Positions 24,478-33,481 of a stretch of DNA of 64,000 nucleotides are shown here, in pieces. Source of the stretch: Sinohyriopsis cumingii. Its lineage: Eukaryota; Mollusca; Bivalvia; Unionida; Unionidae. The stretch spans positions 389,501 through 453,500 of the forward strand of contig JAPYKE020000270.1 of assembly GCA_028554795.2 (NCBI GenBank), in the 5' to 3' direction. The number at the start of each line of letters is the position of its first letter. Positions within the stretch are counted from its first letter, which is position 1. A program made the position numbers and the translations under genes. The notes under the pieces were generated by a model that worked only from the letters and a program-made list of their open reading frames with translations, was not told the DNA's origin and did no database searches.

Positions 24478-24981
24478 ATGATGGGAACATCTAAAGTCAG
24501 ATTCTCTATTCGTTTTGTATTATGCTTGTTATTTCCATTTCCGGAGCTACTTGCTGAATACAATAACCAGGTCCCAAAACATATTGATATTCCCATCAAG
24601 TCAAGACAACATGGCAAGGACAAGTCTTTGAACGCTGCTTTGCGTGAACAAACAGAATACGAGACGAAAACTGTGTTTGAGGGATCGACTGTGAACATTT
24701 CCTGCAGCGAAGATAAGGTTGTGGATATTCGTTCAGCGAATTACCATGGATATTGCAATCTTTGGTACTTTCTAATTCCTTGGTACATCTTATACTATGT
24801 TCATATTGTCGACAATTGTGGTGCGGCCTGTGAAATGAACGATGTCACTGACAAAGCAATTACTATTTGTATTCAATCCAACAAGTGTTCAATACCTGCT
24901 GACAACAATGTGTTTGGTGATCCTTGTCCTAAGCTATCGAAACAGCTTGAGGTTACATCAAGGTGTGTTGAACGTGCTTAA
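24478..24981 (+). CDS. Secreted single-domain SUEL/rhamnose-binding lectin, copy 1
   Basis: A 167-residue intronless frame. Residues 1-26 form a signal peptide (basic start, hydrophobic core, cleavage likely after LLA). Residues 27-65 are a polar linker. Residues 66-164 fit the SUEL-type galactose/rhamnose-binding domain: an ISC start (C76, inside an N-glycosylation sequon NIS at 73-75), ANYHGYC at 87-93, a mid C-x3-C pair (114, 118), C131, C137, and the strongly diagnostic NNVFGDPCPKLSKQLEV at 143-159 with a final C163. The mature protein has eight cysteines, as expected for four disulfides. Such lectins bind rhamnose or galactose on microbes and serve in mollusc innate defence. Oddities: the usual YGR triad reads YHGY, and residues 95-111 are unusually aromatic and hydrophobic, so sugar specificity is uncertain. 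Two ATGs lie in tandem; the first was chosen. T71 is A in copy 2. Confidence 0.8.
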   Translation: MMGTSKVRFSIRFVLCLLFPFPELLAEYNNQVPKHIDIPIKSRQHGKDKSLNAALREQTEYETKTVFEGSTVNISCSEDKVVDIRSANYHGYCNLWYFLIPWYILYYVHIVDNCGAACEMNDVTDKAITICIQSNKCSIPADNNVFGDPCPKLSKQLEVTSRCVERA

Positions 24982-25083
24982 ACGGACCACAAGTACTTTA
25001 CAGCTACATAACATGCAAATGCAAATACAACAATTTGATATATAATTCCATTCAGTTTTGAAATAACATTTCAACTGTCCCAC

Positions 25084-25428
25084 AAGTACTTTGAGTGTGT
25101 GTGTTTGATTTGAAATTTTAACGTAGCTTTAACAATGTTTCAGTCATATCGCTAAGATGTCTGCAGTGTGGCAGTTTACAGTGATATTTAGCACTGGGGC
25201 AGCATGTCGCAGACATGTAACATGGTGTCCCACCCAGTCACATAATCCTGACACCAGGCCAACCAGTCCTAACACTAATCTCTTATTGCTTAGCGCCAAG
25301 CGAGGCAGCTGTTAGAAACAGGTTTATAAGTCTTTGGTATGACTCGACCGGGGATCGAACTCACGACCTCCCGCATCCGAGGAGGATTCTCTAACCAATA
25401 GGCCACCGGAGCGGTCCAAATACTTTGA
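25084..25428 (-). repeat. SINE with near-matching target-site duplications, copy 1
   Basis: AAGTACTTTGA (25084-25094) and AAATACTTTGA (25418-25428) match at 10 of 11 positions and bracket the SINE at 25095-25417. They are best read as the target-site duplication made on insertion. Confidence 0.75.
25095..25417 (-). mobile_element. tRNA-derived SINE, copy 1
   Basis: On the minus strand the element starts GGACCGCTCCGGTGGCC, with a tRNA-like head carrying box A (25395-25405, TGGCCTATTGG) and box B (25350-25361, GAGTTCGATCCC). This is followed by a central part including CGCTTGGCGCTAAGC-like sequence and GGTGTCAGGATTATGTGAC. From memory this central domain resembles the widespread conserved core of bivalve SINEs; I could not check it. 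It sits about 110 bases 3' of the lectin stop codon and could lie in the lectin 3' UTR. The near-matching target duplications suggest moderate age. Confidence 0.8.
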
Positions 25429-26127
<699 letters not shown>

Positions 26128-26219
26128 ATGCATCTCACTATGTGGAAACTCCAGCTGGATTTCAATGTAACAGTACTTGTCTTGACATTTGTCGTCTTGT
26201 GGATACAGTCTGCCACAAG
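26128..26219 (+). CDS. Probable first coding exon of a second secreted protein, copy 1
   Basis: From ATG 26128 the frame reads MHLTMWKLQLDFNVT then a hydrophobic run VLVLTFVVLWIQSAT. This is a textbook signal peptide with cleavage likely after QSA, or after an internal start at M5. It ends exactly at a strong splice donor (ACAAG then GTAAGG at 26220) in phase 2, and a stop follows if the intron is not removed. The exon is base-for-base the same in copy 2. It lies about 1.15 kb downstream of the lectin gene in the same orientation, so it may be a second lectin or defence gene, or an alternative start of one. No downstream exon could be recognised with confidence in the next 10 kb, so the gene may be broken or have a long intron. 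Confidence 0.45.
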
Positions 26220-27360
26220 GTAAGGTCACAAATGTTCGAAAATATACACGTATGATATAATTTTCATATGTTCTTTTCCGTTTTCTTTTACGGCCCGGTT
26301 ACGATATCAAGCCACGTAGGCTCATATTCATGTGAAGATGGCCACTAAAGAAACCAAAAATGATTACATAAAGTAAAATATATGAAGGGTTTGAAGTGAT
26401 TGCTTGGTTGTGCAAAGAAAACTATCATTTCAAAATAAAGATCGATTATGTAAAAGTTCAAACTGTACAGCCATTCCTATGCTTTGTAGGTTAGCAGATA
26501 TACAGCATTTTAAGACTTTCCAGGAGGTAATGTTATCCATCGCACTGTAAAGAAAGTAACTCGAGGGAACATTTTGTCTCGTGCTCCTTTTTAGTGAGGC
26601 CCCTATCCTTAAATAACCTGGTTAATGAATTAGTGCTTTTTGACAGTCAAATTGCACCCCTGAGTAAAAAAATGTTATATTATATTGGATTGAAATTTAA
26701 GTAACTGCGATACTAATATCGATATGAGATATATTAAAACTAGAATTGCACCTAAGAAACTGGGTCACAAAATGTGCTTGTGAGACAAATACTAGTAATG
26801 AAGAAATAGAGTACAAAACATTTTTGGTACAGGAATAATCAAAGATAGTAAAGAATGAAACGTAGAAACAGTAAGCATAATATTCTTTAGAGGTAATACA
26901 GGTCAAATTGTGGTATAAAATCTGCAGTATTAGTTGTTAAAATGTAAGCGTAAAGCCACTTAACCTTGGTAATAATCTTTAAACGGTATTCAGCTTCCAT
27001 TCAACCAGTTTTAAACATTCTTCAACTAACATGTGTCATTACACAATTTTATTTATAGAAAATTTCAGACCACCGCTTTACATCTTCCAGTTTGATTTTT
27101 TTAAAAAAAAAAACTATATGCTCAATTTAAATTCTTTCTTTGAGATATGAATATCAATTATATAAAAATATAAAAATTTTTAACAAATTACATGCTAAAA
27201 TTAGCAAGCACGTGTTGATATGGGTTGGTTTAAGTGAATGAAAATTATCCTTAATGATCACATAAAAATCACCAGCTGAGTTAGTAAATGTTCATACATT
27301 ATTGATTCAGTCTGATGATAGTGAGTACAAATATATATAAATATATCCACTTACTGTTAT
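26220..27360. other. Possible intron or intergenic DNA, nothing recognised
   Basis: Follows the donor site at 26220. I see no pyrimidine tract plus open exon that extends the signal-peptide frame. The minus-strand frame 26697-26906 has no motif. Near-identical in copy 2 at 56674-57814. Confidence 0.4.
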
Positions 27361-27505
27361 AAAAAAGGGACACGACTAAAAGGCGTGTTAATAATTCAAT
27401 ACTTTGTCGGGACACAAATGTATCCACTTGAAATAGATCGTTTCTGAGCTACAATAAATAATATAATCTCATTCAAAGTTTGTTTCTCAGCAATTACCTC
27501 TCTCT

Positions 27506-27541
<36 letters not shown>

Positions 27542-27819
27542 GTTTATTTATGTGTTGGCATGAAGTTGGTCCTATACATGAAACAACATAAAGTAATTTT
27601 TATTTTTATTTCGTTGTTCAACACATTTACATAACTTACGTTTAAGGTGACCCCTCTATCCAGTTTCCATTTACAGGAAATGGGTCTGATGACACGTTCC
27701 ACCATTTAAAATTAAATTAACAGGAAAGGCATCAGCAACTCAGGTTTGTGGTATATCAAATCTGATATGCGATAAGAAACTATTGGTAGTTTGGCTAGAG
27801 TTATGAGCGAAAAAGATAA
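27360..27819 (-). repeat. Old dispersed motif, left flank of the transposon
   Basis: Reversed copy of the motif seen at 8640-8830, followed by sequence matching 8386-8640 reversed. A TC array lies at 27500-27541. The transposon interrupts this repeat, and homology resumes at 30220. Confidence 0.7.
27817..27819. repeat. Left target-site duplication (TAA) of the transposon
   Basis: TAA directly before CACTGG, repeated at 30220-30222 directly after CCAGTG. Removing the element and one TAA restores the sequence at 58261-58290 exactly. Confidence 0.9.
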
Positions 27820-28081
27820 CACTGGTCAACAGTGAAATCATTACTGACTTGAAAAGGCCCTAATCTGTAGTATTTTGGTGTGCCGAACACGAATATAACC
27901 GTGAAAAATTTGTATTGGCTCTCGTTTTGAAGATATTCATATACCTCATTTTCTATGTTTCACTGTGTAAATTTCTCCAGTAGGACTGCATCAACATCCG
28001 GAATAATGATGTAACATTGCATAATACCATCATGCTCACATCATCCACAGTTGATTGCATCATTTTCTGATGCAATGCAAT

Positions 28082-28195
28082 ACTAATGCCATGCGGCTGC
28101 TGAAGTAAGTTGACGTCAGCAGTGTACTATACATGTGTAGGCCTATTATACTAATGCCAGGCGGCTGCTGAAGCTGACGTAAGCAGTGTACTATA
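28082..28195 (+). repeat. Duplicated 46-50 bp promoter element in the transposon
   Basis: Two near-identical units (28082-28131 and 28150-28195) begin ACTAATGCCA, contain GCGGCTGCTGAAG and a TGACGTCAG or TGACGTAAG motif, and end CAGTGTACTATA. The first carries a full cAMP-response-type palindrome TGACGTCA. The second runs into the TATA box. This looks like tandem enhancer-type repeats upstream of the transposase. Confidence 0.7.
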
Positions 28196-28200
28196 TAAAG
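28192..28200 (+). promoter_or_regulatory. TATA box of the transposase gene
   Basis: TATATAAAG lies immediately after the duplicated element and 114 bases before the ATG, giving a predicted leader of about 85 bases. Confidence 0.55.
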
Positions 28201-28313
28201 CCCAATCAGATAGGTTCAGCATTTAAAATATTTTAGACGTTGTGCGAGACAGTTCAAGCTACTGTTACATAAAACTTATTATTTTATCCATTTACGTACA
28301 ATAAAGAACAGTA

Positions 28314-30002
28314 ATGCCTCGAAAGTGTGTTAATACCGCGGACAATTTTTGCTATATTTGTGGGGAAGTGACATTTGCCAACCAGAAGAAAAGTATCAAT
28401 TCTCAAGTGAAGAAGGCATATCATCTTTACTTCGGATGCAAGGTTGGTGACCAAGACAAGCCTTGGGCTCCGCATATATGCTGTGCTACATGTACAACAC
28501 AGCTTTCACAGTGGTTGAATTGCAAAAGGTCATCAATGCCGTTTGCAGTCCCAATGGTGTGGAGAGAGCCAAGCAACCACCTAAATGACTGTTACTTCTG
28601 CTTGGTTCCTCCCCTTTCCGGCGGAATAACGAAGCGAAAGAAGTCGAGAATAGTCTACCCAAACATTCCGTCTGCATTGAGACCAGTTCCACATGGTGAG
28701 GGACTTCCTATTCCAGAACCTCCAGCAGAATATTCTCTTGATTCATCTGACGAAGACAAAGGTGAGTCGATCTGTTCTTCTCCTGGTCCATCAGCATGCA
28801 GTGATCCAGATTTTCACTGTGGTGCATCATCAACCCCACACAGAATAACACAGGAAGAACTAAATGACCTGATTCGTGATTTGGACTTATCAAAGAACAA
28901 GGCAGAATTGCTAGGATCAAGACTCCAACAATGGAATCTTCTAGAAGAAGATGTCACAATTACTGCATATCGAAAGCGCCACCAGCAATTGGAGCCTTTC
29001 TTCAGAAAGGAAAGTAATCTGATATTCTGTTCCGATATTGAGGGCCTCATGAATGCTTTAAAAATCACTCATGACCCACAAGAATGGAGACTATTTGTGG
29101 ACTCTTCGAAACTGAGTCTCAAGGCTGTGCTTTTGCACAATGGAAACATTCTTCCATCTATTCCAGTAGCGTATGCTGTCCACATGAAAGAGACATACGA
29201 TAACTTAAGGCAGCTACTGAATTCCATTGAGTATAACAAGTACAGCTGGCACCTCTGTGGTGATTTGAAGGTAGTTGCCCTTTTAATGGGACTGCAGCAA
29301 GGATATACAAAATACATGTGTTTCTTATGCGAGTGGGATAGCCGAGCAAGGGAAATGCACTACATGAGGAAGGAATGGACTCACAGGCAGAATGTAGCCA
29401 TTGGAGAGAAGAATATCCAACACCCAGCTCTGGTTGAGGCTCAGAAAATCTTGCTACCACCCCTTCACATCAAACTAGGTTTGATGAAGAACTTCGTGAA
29501 AGCCATTGACCGGACTTTGCCAGCATTCCGATACCTGCATGAAAAATTCCCTCGACTCAGCGAAGCAAAGATTAAAGAGGGAGTTTTTGTGGGTCCTCAG
29601 ATTCGAGAGCTTTTCAAAGATGACCGGTTCAACAACTTGCTGGAAGGTGACGCGAAACAAGCATGGAATGCTTTTCGCCTAGTTTCTACAAACTTCCTCG
29701 GAAATGTTAGGGCAGAAAACTATAAGGAACTAGTAGAAGACATGTTGATGAAGTATAAGAAACTTGGCTGCAATATGTCTCTAAAGATTCACTTCCTTCA
29801 TTCCCATTTGGATTTCTTTCCTAGCAACTGTGGTATTGTTAGTGATGAACACGGCGAACGTTTTCATCAAGATATCGCAACAATGGAACAAAGATACCAG
29901 GGAAAATGGTCCACTACAATGCTGGCTGACTACTGCTGGACACTCCTCAGAGATGCTCCCGAACAGCTGTACAAGAGACAGGCGAAGAAATCTAAGATGT
30001 AG
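28314..30002 (+). CDS. Intact transposase: ZAD-like zinc finger plus DDE-type core
   Basis: A 562-residue uninterrupted frame. The N-terminus has paired C-x2-C motifs (C13/C16 and C57/C60), as in a ZAD-type DNA-binding finger. It is followed by PMVWREP and a further C-x2-C (C93/C96). Residues 140-200 are acidic and Ser-rich, then helical. A catalytic RNase H-like fold is suggested by FVDSSK (D263), CGDLKVVALLMGLQQG (D317) with C336-x2-C339 just after it, and DEHGERFHQD near the C-terminus (E512 or E515), i.e. D-D-E order. The enzyme would bind the element ends and cut and rejoin DNA in the nucleus. Proteins of this type, starting MPRKCVN with a shared GCKVGDQDK..WAPHICC motif, are common uncharacterised multicopy proteins in arthropods and other animals, as I recall. 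The start was chosen as the first ATG after the TATA box. No internal stop or frameshift and no intron are visible. Confidence 0.88.
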   Translation: MPRKCVNTADNFCYICGEVTFANQKKSINSQVKKAYHLYFGCKVGDQDKPWAPHICCATCTTQLSQWLNCKRSSMPFAVPMVWREPSNHLNDCYFCLVPPLSGGITKRKKSRIVYPNIPSALRPVPHGEGLPIPEPPAEYSLDSSDEDKGESICSSPGPSACSDPDFHCGASSTPHRITQEELNDLIRDLDLSKNKAELLGSRLQQWNLLEEDVTITAYRKRHQQLEPFFRKESNLIFCSDIEGLMNALKITHDPQEWRLFVDSSKLSLKAVLLHNGNILPSIPVAYAVHMKETYDNLRQLLNSIEYNKYSWHLCGDLKVVALLMGLQQGYTKYMCFLCEWDSRAREMHYMRKEWTHRQNVAIGEKNIQHPALVEAQKILLPPLHIKLGLMKNFVKAIDRTLPAFRYLHEKFPRLSEAKIKEGVFVGPQIRELFKDDRFNNLLEGDAKQAWNAFRLVSTNFLGNVRAENYKELVEDMLMKYKKLGCNMSLKIHFLHSHLDFFPSNCGIVSDEHGERFHQDIATMEQRYQGKWSTTMLADYCWTLLRDAPEQLYKRQAKKSKM

Positions 30003-30219
30003 TCAATGACTTGATTTTTTATAGGTAGGCTATTACAGTTGACCTTTTACTATTGGAATGCATTTCGTTATGTAAACATTAATTTCTTGCAGATTACAAA
30101 AAAACTAGAGCCAATTTTGCAATTTGACTGTCATATTCGTGTTCAGCACATAAAAATTGATAAGAATTGACTAATTTTATTTCAGTAACATGACTTTTGT
30201 AAAAATTTGTTGTCCAGTG

Positions 30220-31260
30220 TAAGATACCGAGATGGCATTCAGTTATAGTACAAAGAAGACGGACATTACAAAAAAATTTAAACACTAGCTTGCAGCCAGT
30301 TTAATTATTTATCTGATAAGTCAAAGGAACAATCAATCTGTTAACAGGTATAGCATTGCCAACATCCAGAAACATCATATACAATTGAATATTCTTTCCA
30401 TTACCGAAGCTTGAAAAGCGCATACACCATGTGTAGGTTGTATTTTCAATGTCTGCAAATATATGTCAATCAATTCTTAATAGTAAGTCAGAAACACTTC
30501 AGCAGACGTTTTTATGATAATAATAATAATAATGATAATAGTAATAAAAACACCCATAATAATAAAAAATGCAAGCTGGAATAACCTAAATAAATAATAA
30601 TCCAATGTGAAATGTGACAACTTGGGGTATTCGTAGCTCATACTAATTACAAGAACTCACTACCCAAACTCCTAGCTCACATAGATAGCTTTGACGTTCC
30701 TGATTACCCTGCTAGAGCAACGAATTATAAATCGGATCTTTAAAGAAAGAAATCTAACCGGGCCTAGCTGCATGTAATATTCAGCAATTATAACAATCTC
30801 TAAGGGCAAGTAAAGTACGTACGAGTTGAACAAGATGTTTAACTACTTTATTCTGACAGGTGCCAGAGGAAGGCGTGGCCAAGTGCGCTTGGATTCCCAA
30901 GGAATGACTTCGACAATATGAAAATATCTTATTGCGTCATAAATCTGAATCCATACATAGTGTTAGTCTCGTCAAGTTCAACTCACGGGCACATAGTACA
31001 GTTTCCGTGAATGGTCTTAAATTACTACGCACAGTATATTATTTCTAGCTCAAAACATGTTTGTCGCGTTGATGTGTTTATCAGTAGGTATGTGTGCACG
31101 TGTATGTTTGAGAGAGAGAGAGAGAGAAACAAAGAGAGACGGTATGCGAGGTATGACGGAAGTTGCTGGACTGACACACATATGCCTCTTCTTCAATGGT
31201 ATCTAAAATATGTTGGTTCTGAAGATGACTGGATAAAATGAGAACACAACACCATGTGAT
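30220..31260 (-). repeat. Old repeat resuming after the transposon
   Basis: Starts with the right TAA duplication (30220-30222) and matches the minus strand of 7300-8385; its tandem copy is 58274-59310. Landmarks are an AAT-rich tract (30518-30550) and a short GA array (31110-31128). No gene is seen. Confidence 0.7.
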
Positions 31261-32390
31261 GAAAGATGAATATTTATAAAATGAATTAATAAAAATGTAT
31301 ATATTATACAAATGCATACGTTTCATTCAATTACTTTATCCAAACATTCACAGATAGGAAAACAATAAAATAATTCATAGATTAAAATGTATCTCACACA
31401 ATGAAAATAAGAGTCAAATAATATCATGGAATGAAAAGATTCAAATAATCTCATAGAACGAAAGTAAGATTCATATAATCTCACGTAATGAAAGTGATCA
31501 AAATGACTCAACTGTATTCAGTTGAAACAACAATCATTTGAAACAAACATACAACTCGGTCATTTGTACAGCTGTATGATTCATAAATATTTGTGAAAAC
31601 TTGCAAATATGTCCACTGACAAACAACAAACAGTTCTCCCGAATCCTTGGGTTGGCCCACGCTTGTATTGGCCATACAAAGCCTTCATTGATCCTCCGTG
31701 CGCACAAGTTTACAAATTCGCGCTTTTGTCTTCGTATGGCCTTGATGGTTTCATCATCTTCCATGCCCATATAGACACGCACACGACCAGACAGACAACA
31801 TGATATACCAGCTCACACATACGTACATACAGCTACAATAAAACCAAACTGGTCATAATAACAGGTACAGAATTAAAATCTATAGATACATGCTACTAAA
31901 CTAAACCCCTAATAGCAACTAGTAAAAATTCAAAAGTTAACAACGTTTCAAATCCGCGTAGTAGTAAAGGCATCATTTCACGATACAAACATTCAAAACT
32001 GAATATGCATCACATATTAAATAAATTACAAATGTAACACTTACCCCTATGGCTGTAGAACAAAAATGGAGAACATTCACTACTTGACAAGATCCAAAAT
32101 GACCAGTGTTTCAGTTAGAAAAGTAACCTGCCTTAAATCTACAGTAGAGTGAATATTAGTAAGGGTAAAATACCCGCGCAAAACGTGCTTTTAGTGTCTA
32201 GCCGCAAGCTATCTACGACGAGATACATTTGCACAGTCGTATGATTCATAAATATTTGTACTAGTTCAGCTTACCTAGAAAAGCAATTATCCACACTAGG
32301 TAACTTTGTATGCATGTACGACGAAAATGATCAAATCGTTCAAAGGAGAAACCAAGTTACTTCTTTCCTTATTCTGTGACAACGACTATC
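31260..32390. repeat. 1.1-kb segment absent from the old inverted paralogue
   Basis: The inverted paralogue at 7250-7330 joins the flanks of this segment directly, so it was either inserted here or deleted there. It contains a 4-unit, about 30-bp degenerate minisatellite (31391-31505, units like ATCTCACACAATGAAA). It also holds a 33-bp direct repeat at 31562-31594 and 32227-32259 (30 of 33 matching, core GTATGATTCATAAATATTTG) and an 82-codon frame between those repeats. The tandem copy is at 59314-60450. Confidence 0.6.
31534..31782 (-). CDS. 82-codon frame with coding-like composition, unknown, copy 1
   Basis: On the minus strand the frame reads MGMEDDETIKAIRRQKREF and continues NLCARRINEGFVWPIQAW. 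Its charged, helical composition is unlike the Ile/Tyr/Ser-rich chance frames around it. It is unchanged in copy 2. The opposite strand is also open for 64 codons over the same place, and no splice site or homologue is recognised, so it may be a transposon or exon fragment or may not be coding at all. Confidence 0.22.
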   Translation of the reverse strand: MRVYMGMEDDETIKAIRRQKREFVNLCARRINEGFVWPIQAWANPRIRENCLLFVSGHICKFSQIFMNHTAVQMTELYVCFK

Positions 32391-32480
32391 AAAGAAAAAC
32401 CTATCCGCAACAACCTTCTAGCAGCAGTAAAATATTGAGACAATAATTTCTTACAGACCAATGCAATCTTTCAAAATTTC

Positions 32481-32529
<49 letters not shown>
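32481..32529. repeat. (AAT)n microsatellite, copy 1
   Basis: AAT array; the equivalent in copy 2 (60538-60581) is about two units shorter. Confidence 0.95.
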
Positions 32530-33196
32530 TAATAACATGATTATAATGCGCTCGAATAGTGTGGTTCTCACTCAAGACATAAACATATCCACTGATACAG
32601 ATATCGGTATTTTGGGACATTTATAAAAATAAAAAAGTATGGCATCTGAATACATTCAATGTACGTTCATACAGCCATCGAGCTGTTTTTGTAAAGGATT
32701 TCTTCAGATTGTTAGGTATACACTCTGATATTTGTTATAAACATGGTTTATGCTTGGGACATGACCATTAGTCGTGTTAAAGGTGTGGTTTCAAACAGGT
32801 GGCACGAACTTCACGCTATAATTGTATCTGTTCTGAGCTAGAATATTATATAAAATGACATGAAAAGAATGTCTCACATCAATGAGCTTCACAAAGTTGA
32901 ACACGAGCAGCTTGTTCTGCCTGTTTTAATATTTTTTCTTTCGAGTCTGGACAAGAATTTACCCTTACGAACATTGCTTTTGTGATCTTAATCTTCAAAT
33001 ATTATCTCATCAAAAGTCTCTTTGTCAGCAAAACTTTATTTGAATTTAGAAAACAAAAACTCTAATTCTGACAGTTATCATAGACATACACTCGCACGCC
33101 CCTCATACGCACAAACATATTCACAGAACTGAAATAAGTTTTTTTTAAAGTGTATATATGTCTCAAACAGAAACAAAAACAACTTCTTTGTGTGTG

Positions 33197-33198
<2 letters not shown>

Positions 33199-33242
<44 letters not shown>
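33199..33242. repeat. (TC)n microsatellite, copy 1
   Basis: TC array; copy 2 has it at 61250-61294. Confidence 0.95.
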
Positions 33243-33248
<6 letters not shown>

Positions 33249-33430
33249 CTTCTCCATTTACTTCACAATATCTTTCATCACAGTAATATTCGTGTCAATG
33301 CATGCTGGCTAAACTGATATCATACACCGATGACACGTTTATCATTCTGTGTACGAAATTCAACTCACCGGTTTGCAACGCAAAGTCCTATATATTATTG
33401 GATTAAAGCATATCACACAACAACTACACC

Positions 33431-33431
<1 letters not shown>

Positions 33432-33480
<49 letters not shown>
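33432..33480. repeat. (AAT)n microsatellite, copy 1
   Basis: Pure AAT array at the position equivalent to 38741-38781 of the sister unit. Confidence 0.95.

Positions 33481-33481
<1 letters not shown>

Larger units (their letters stand above)
27820..30219 (+). mobile_element. Complete 2.4-kb DNA transposon with TIRs, absent from copy 2
   Basis: Ends are CACTGGTCAACA (27820-27831) and the complement of CACTGGACAACA (30208-30219). Homology between the ends continues inward, with gaps, for about 115-120 bases. A second block matches at TGTGCCGAACACGAATAT (27879-27896) against 30133-30150 reversed, and a third at ATTGGCTCT (27914-27922) against 30107-30115 reversed. A 3-bp TAA duplication flanks it. 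Two unoccupied paralogous sites (58274-58276 and, reversed, 8386-8388) confirm both ends. It contains a promoter-like region and a single uninterrupted transposase gene. CACTG termini with 3-bp duplications suit the CMC (CACTA/EnSpm-like) group, and TAA also suits PIF/Harbinger; the superfamily is left open. GC content is visibly higher than in the flanks, as for a recent arrival. Confidence 0.92.

Noticed and set aside
25340..25417. Functional tRNA gene on the minus strand
   Set aside because: Boxes A and B are present, but the sequence continues into a SINE body with flanking near-duplications; it is a SINE head.
27814..27818. AGATA as a 5-bp target duplication with footprint (AGATAAGATA) left in copy 2
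   Set aside because: Exact base counting shows one base too many for that model. Ends at CACTGG/CCAGTG with a TAA duplication restore copy 2 precisely, and the old paralogue at 8386 has the same unoccupied form.
28284..29660. Minus-strand frames overlapping the transposase
   Set aside because: Short frames opposite a well-supported 562-codon gene, without motifs; they are shadows.
31609..31803. 64-codon plus-strand frame opposite the 82-codon frame
   Set aside because: Double-strand openness over the same bases; the minus frame has the more protein-like composition, and neither has external support.
31562..32259. The 33-bp direct repeats as LTRs or target duplications of an element
   Set aside because: Too short for LTRs, imperfect, without TG...CA ends, and no retroviral-type domain lies between them.
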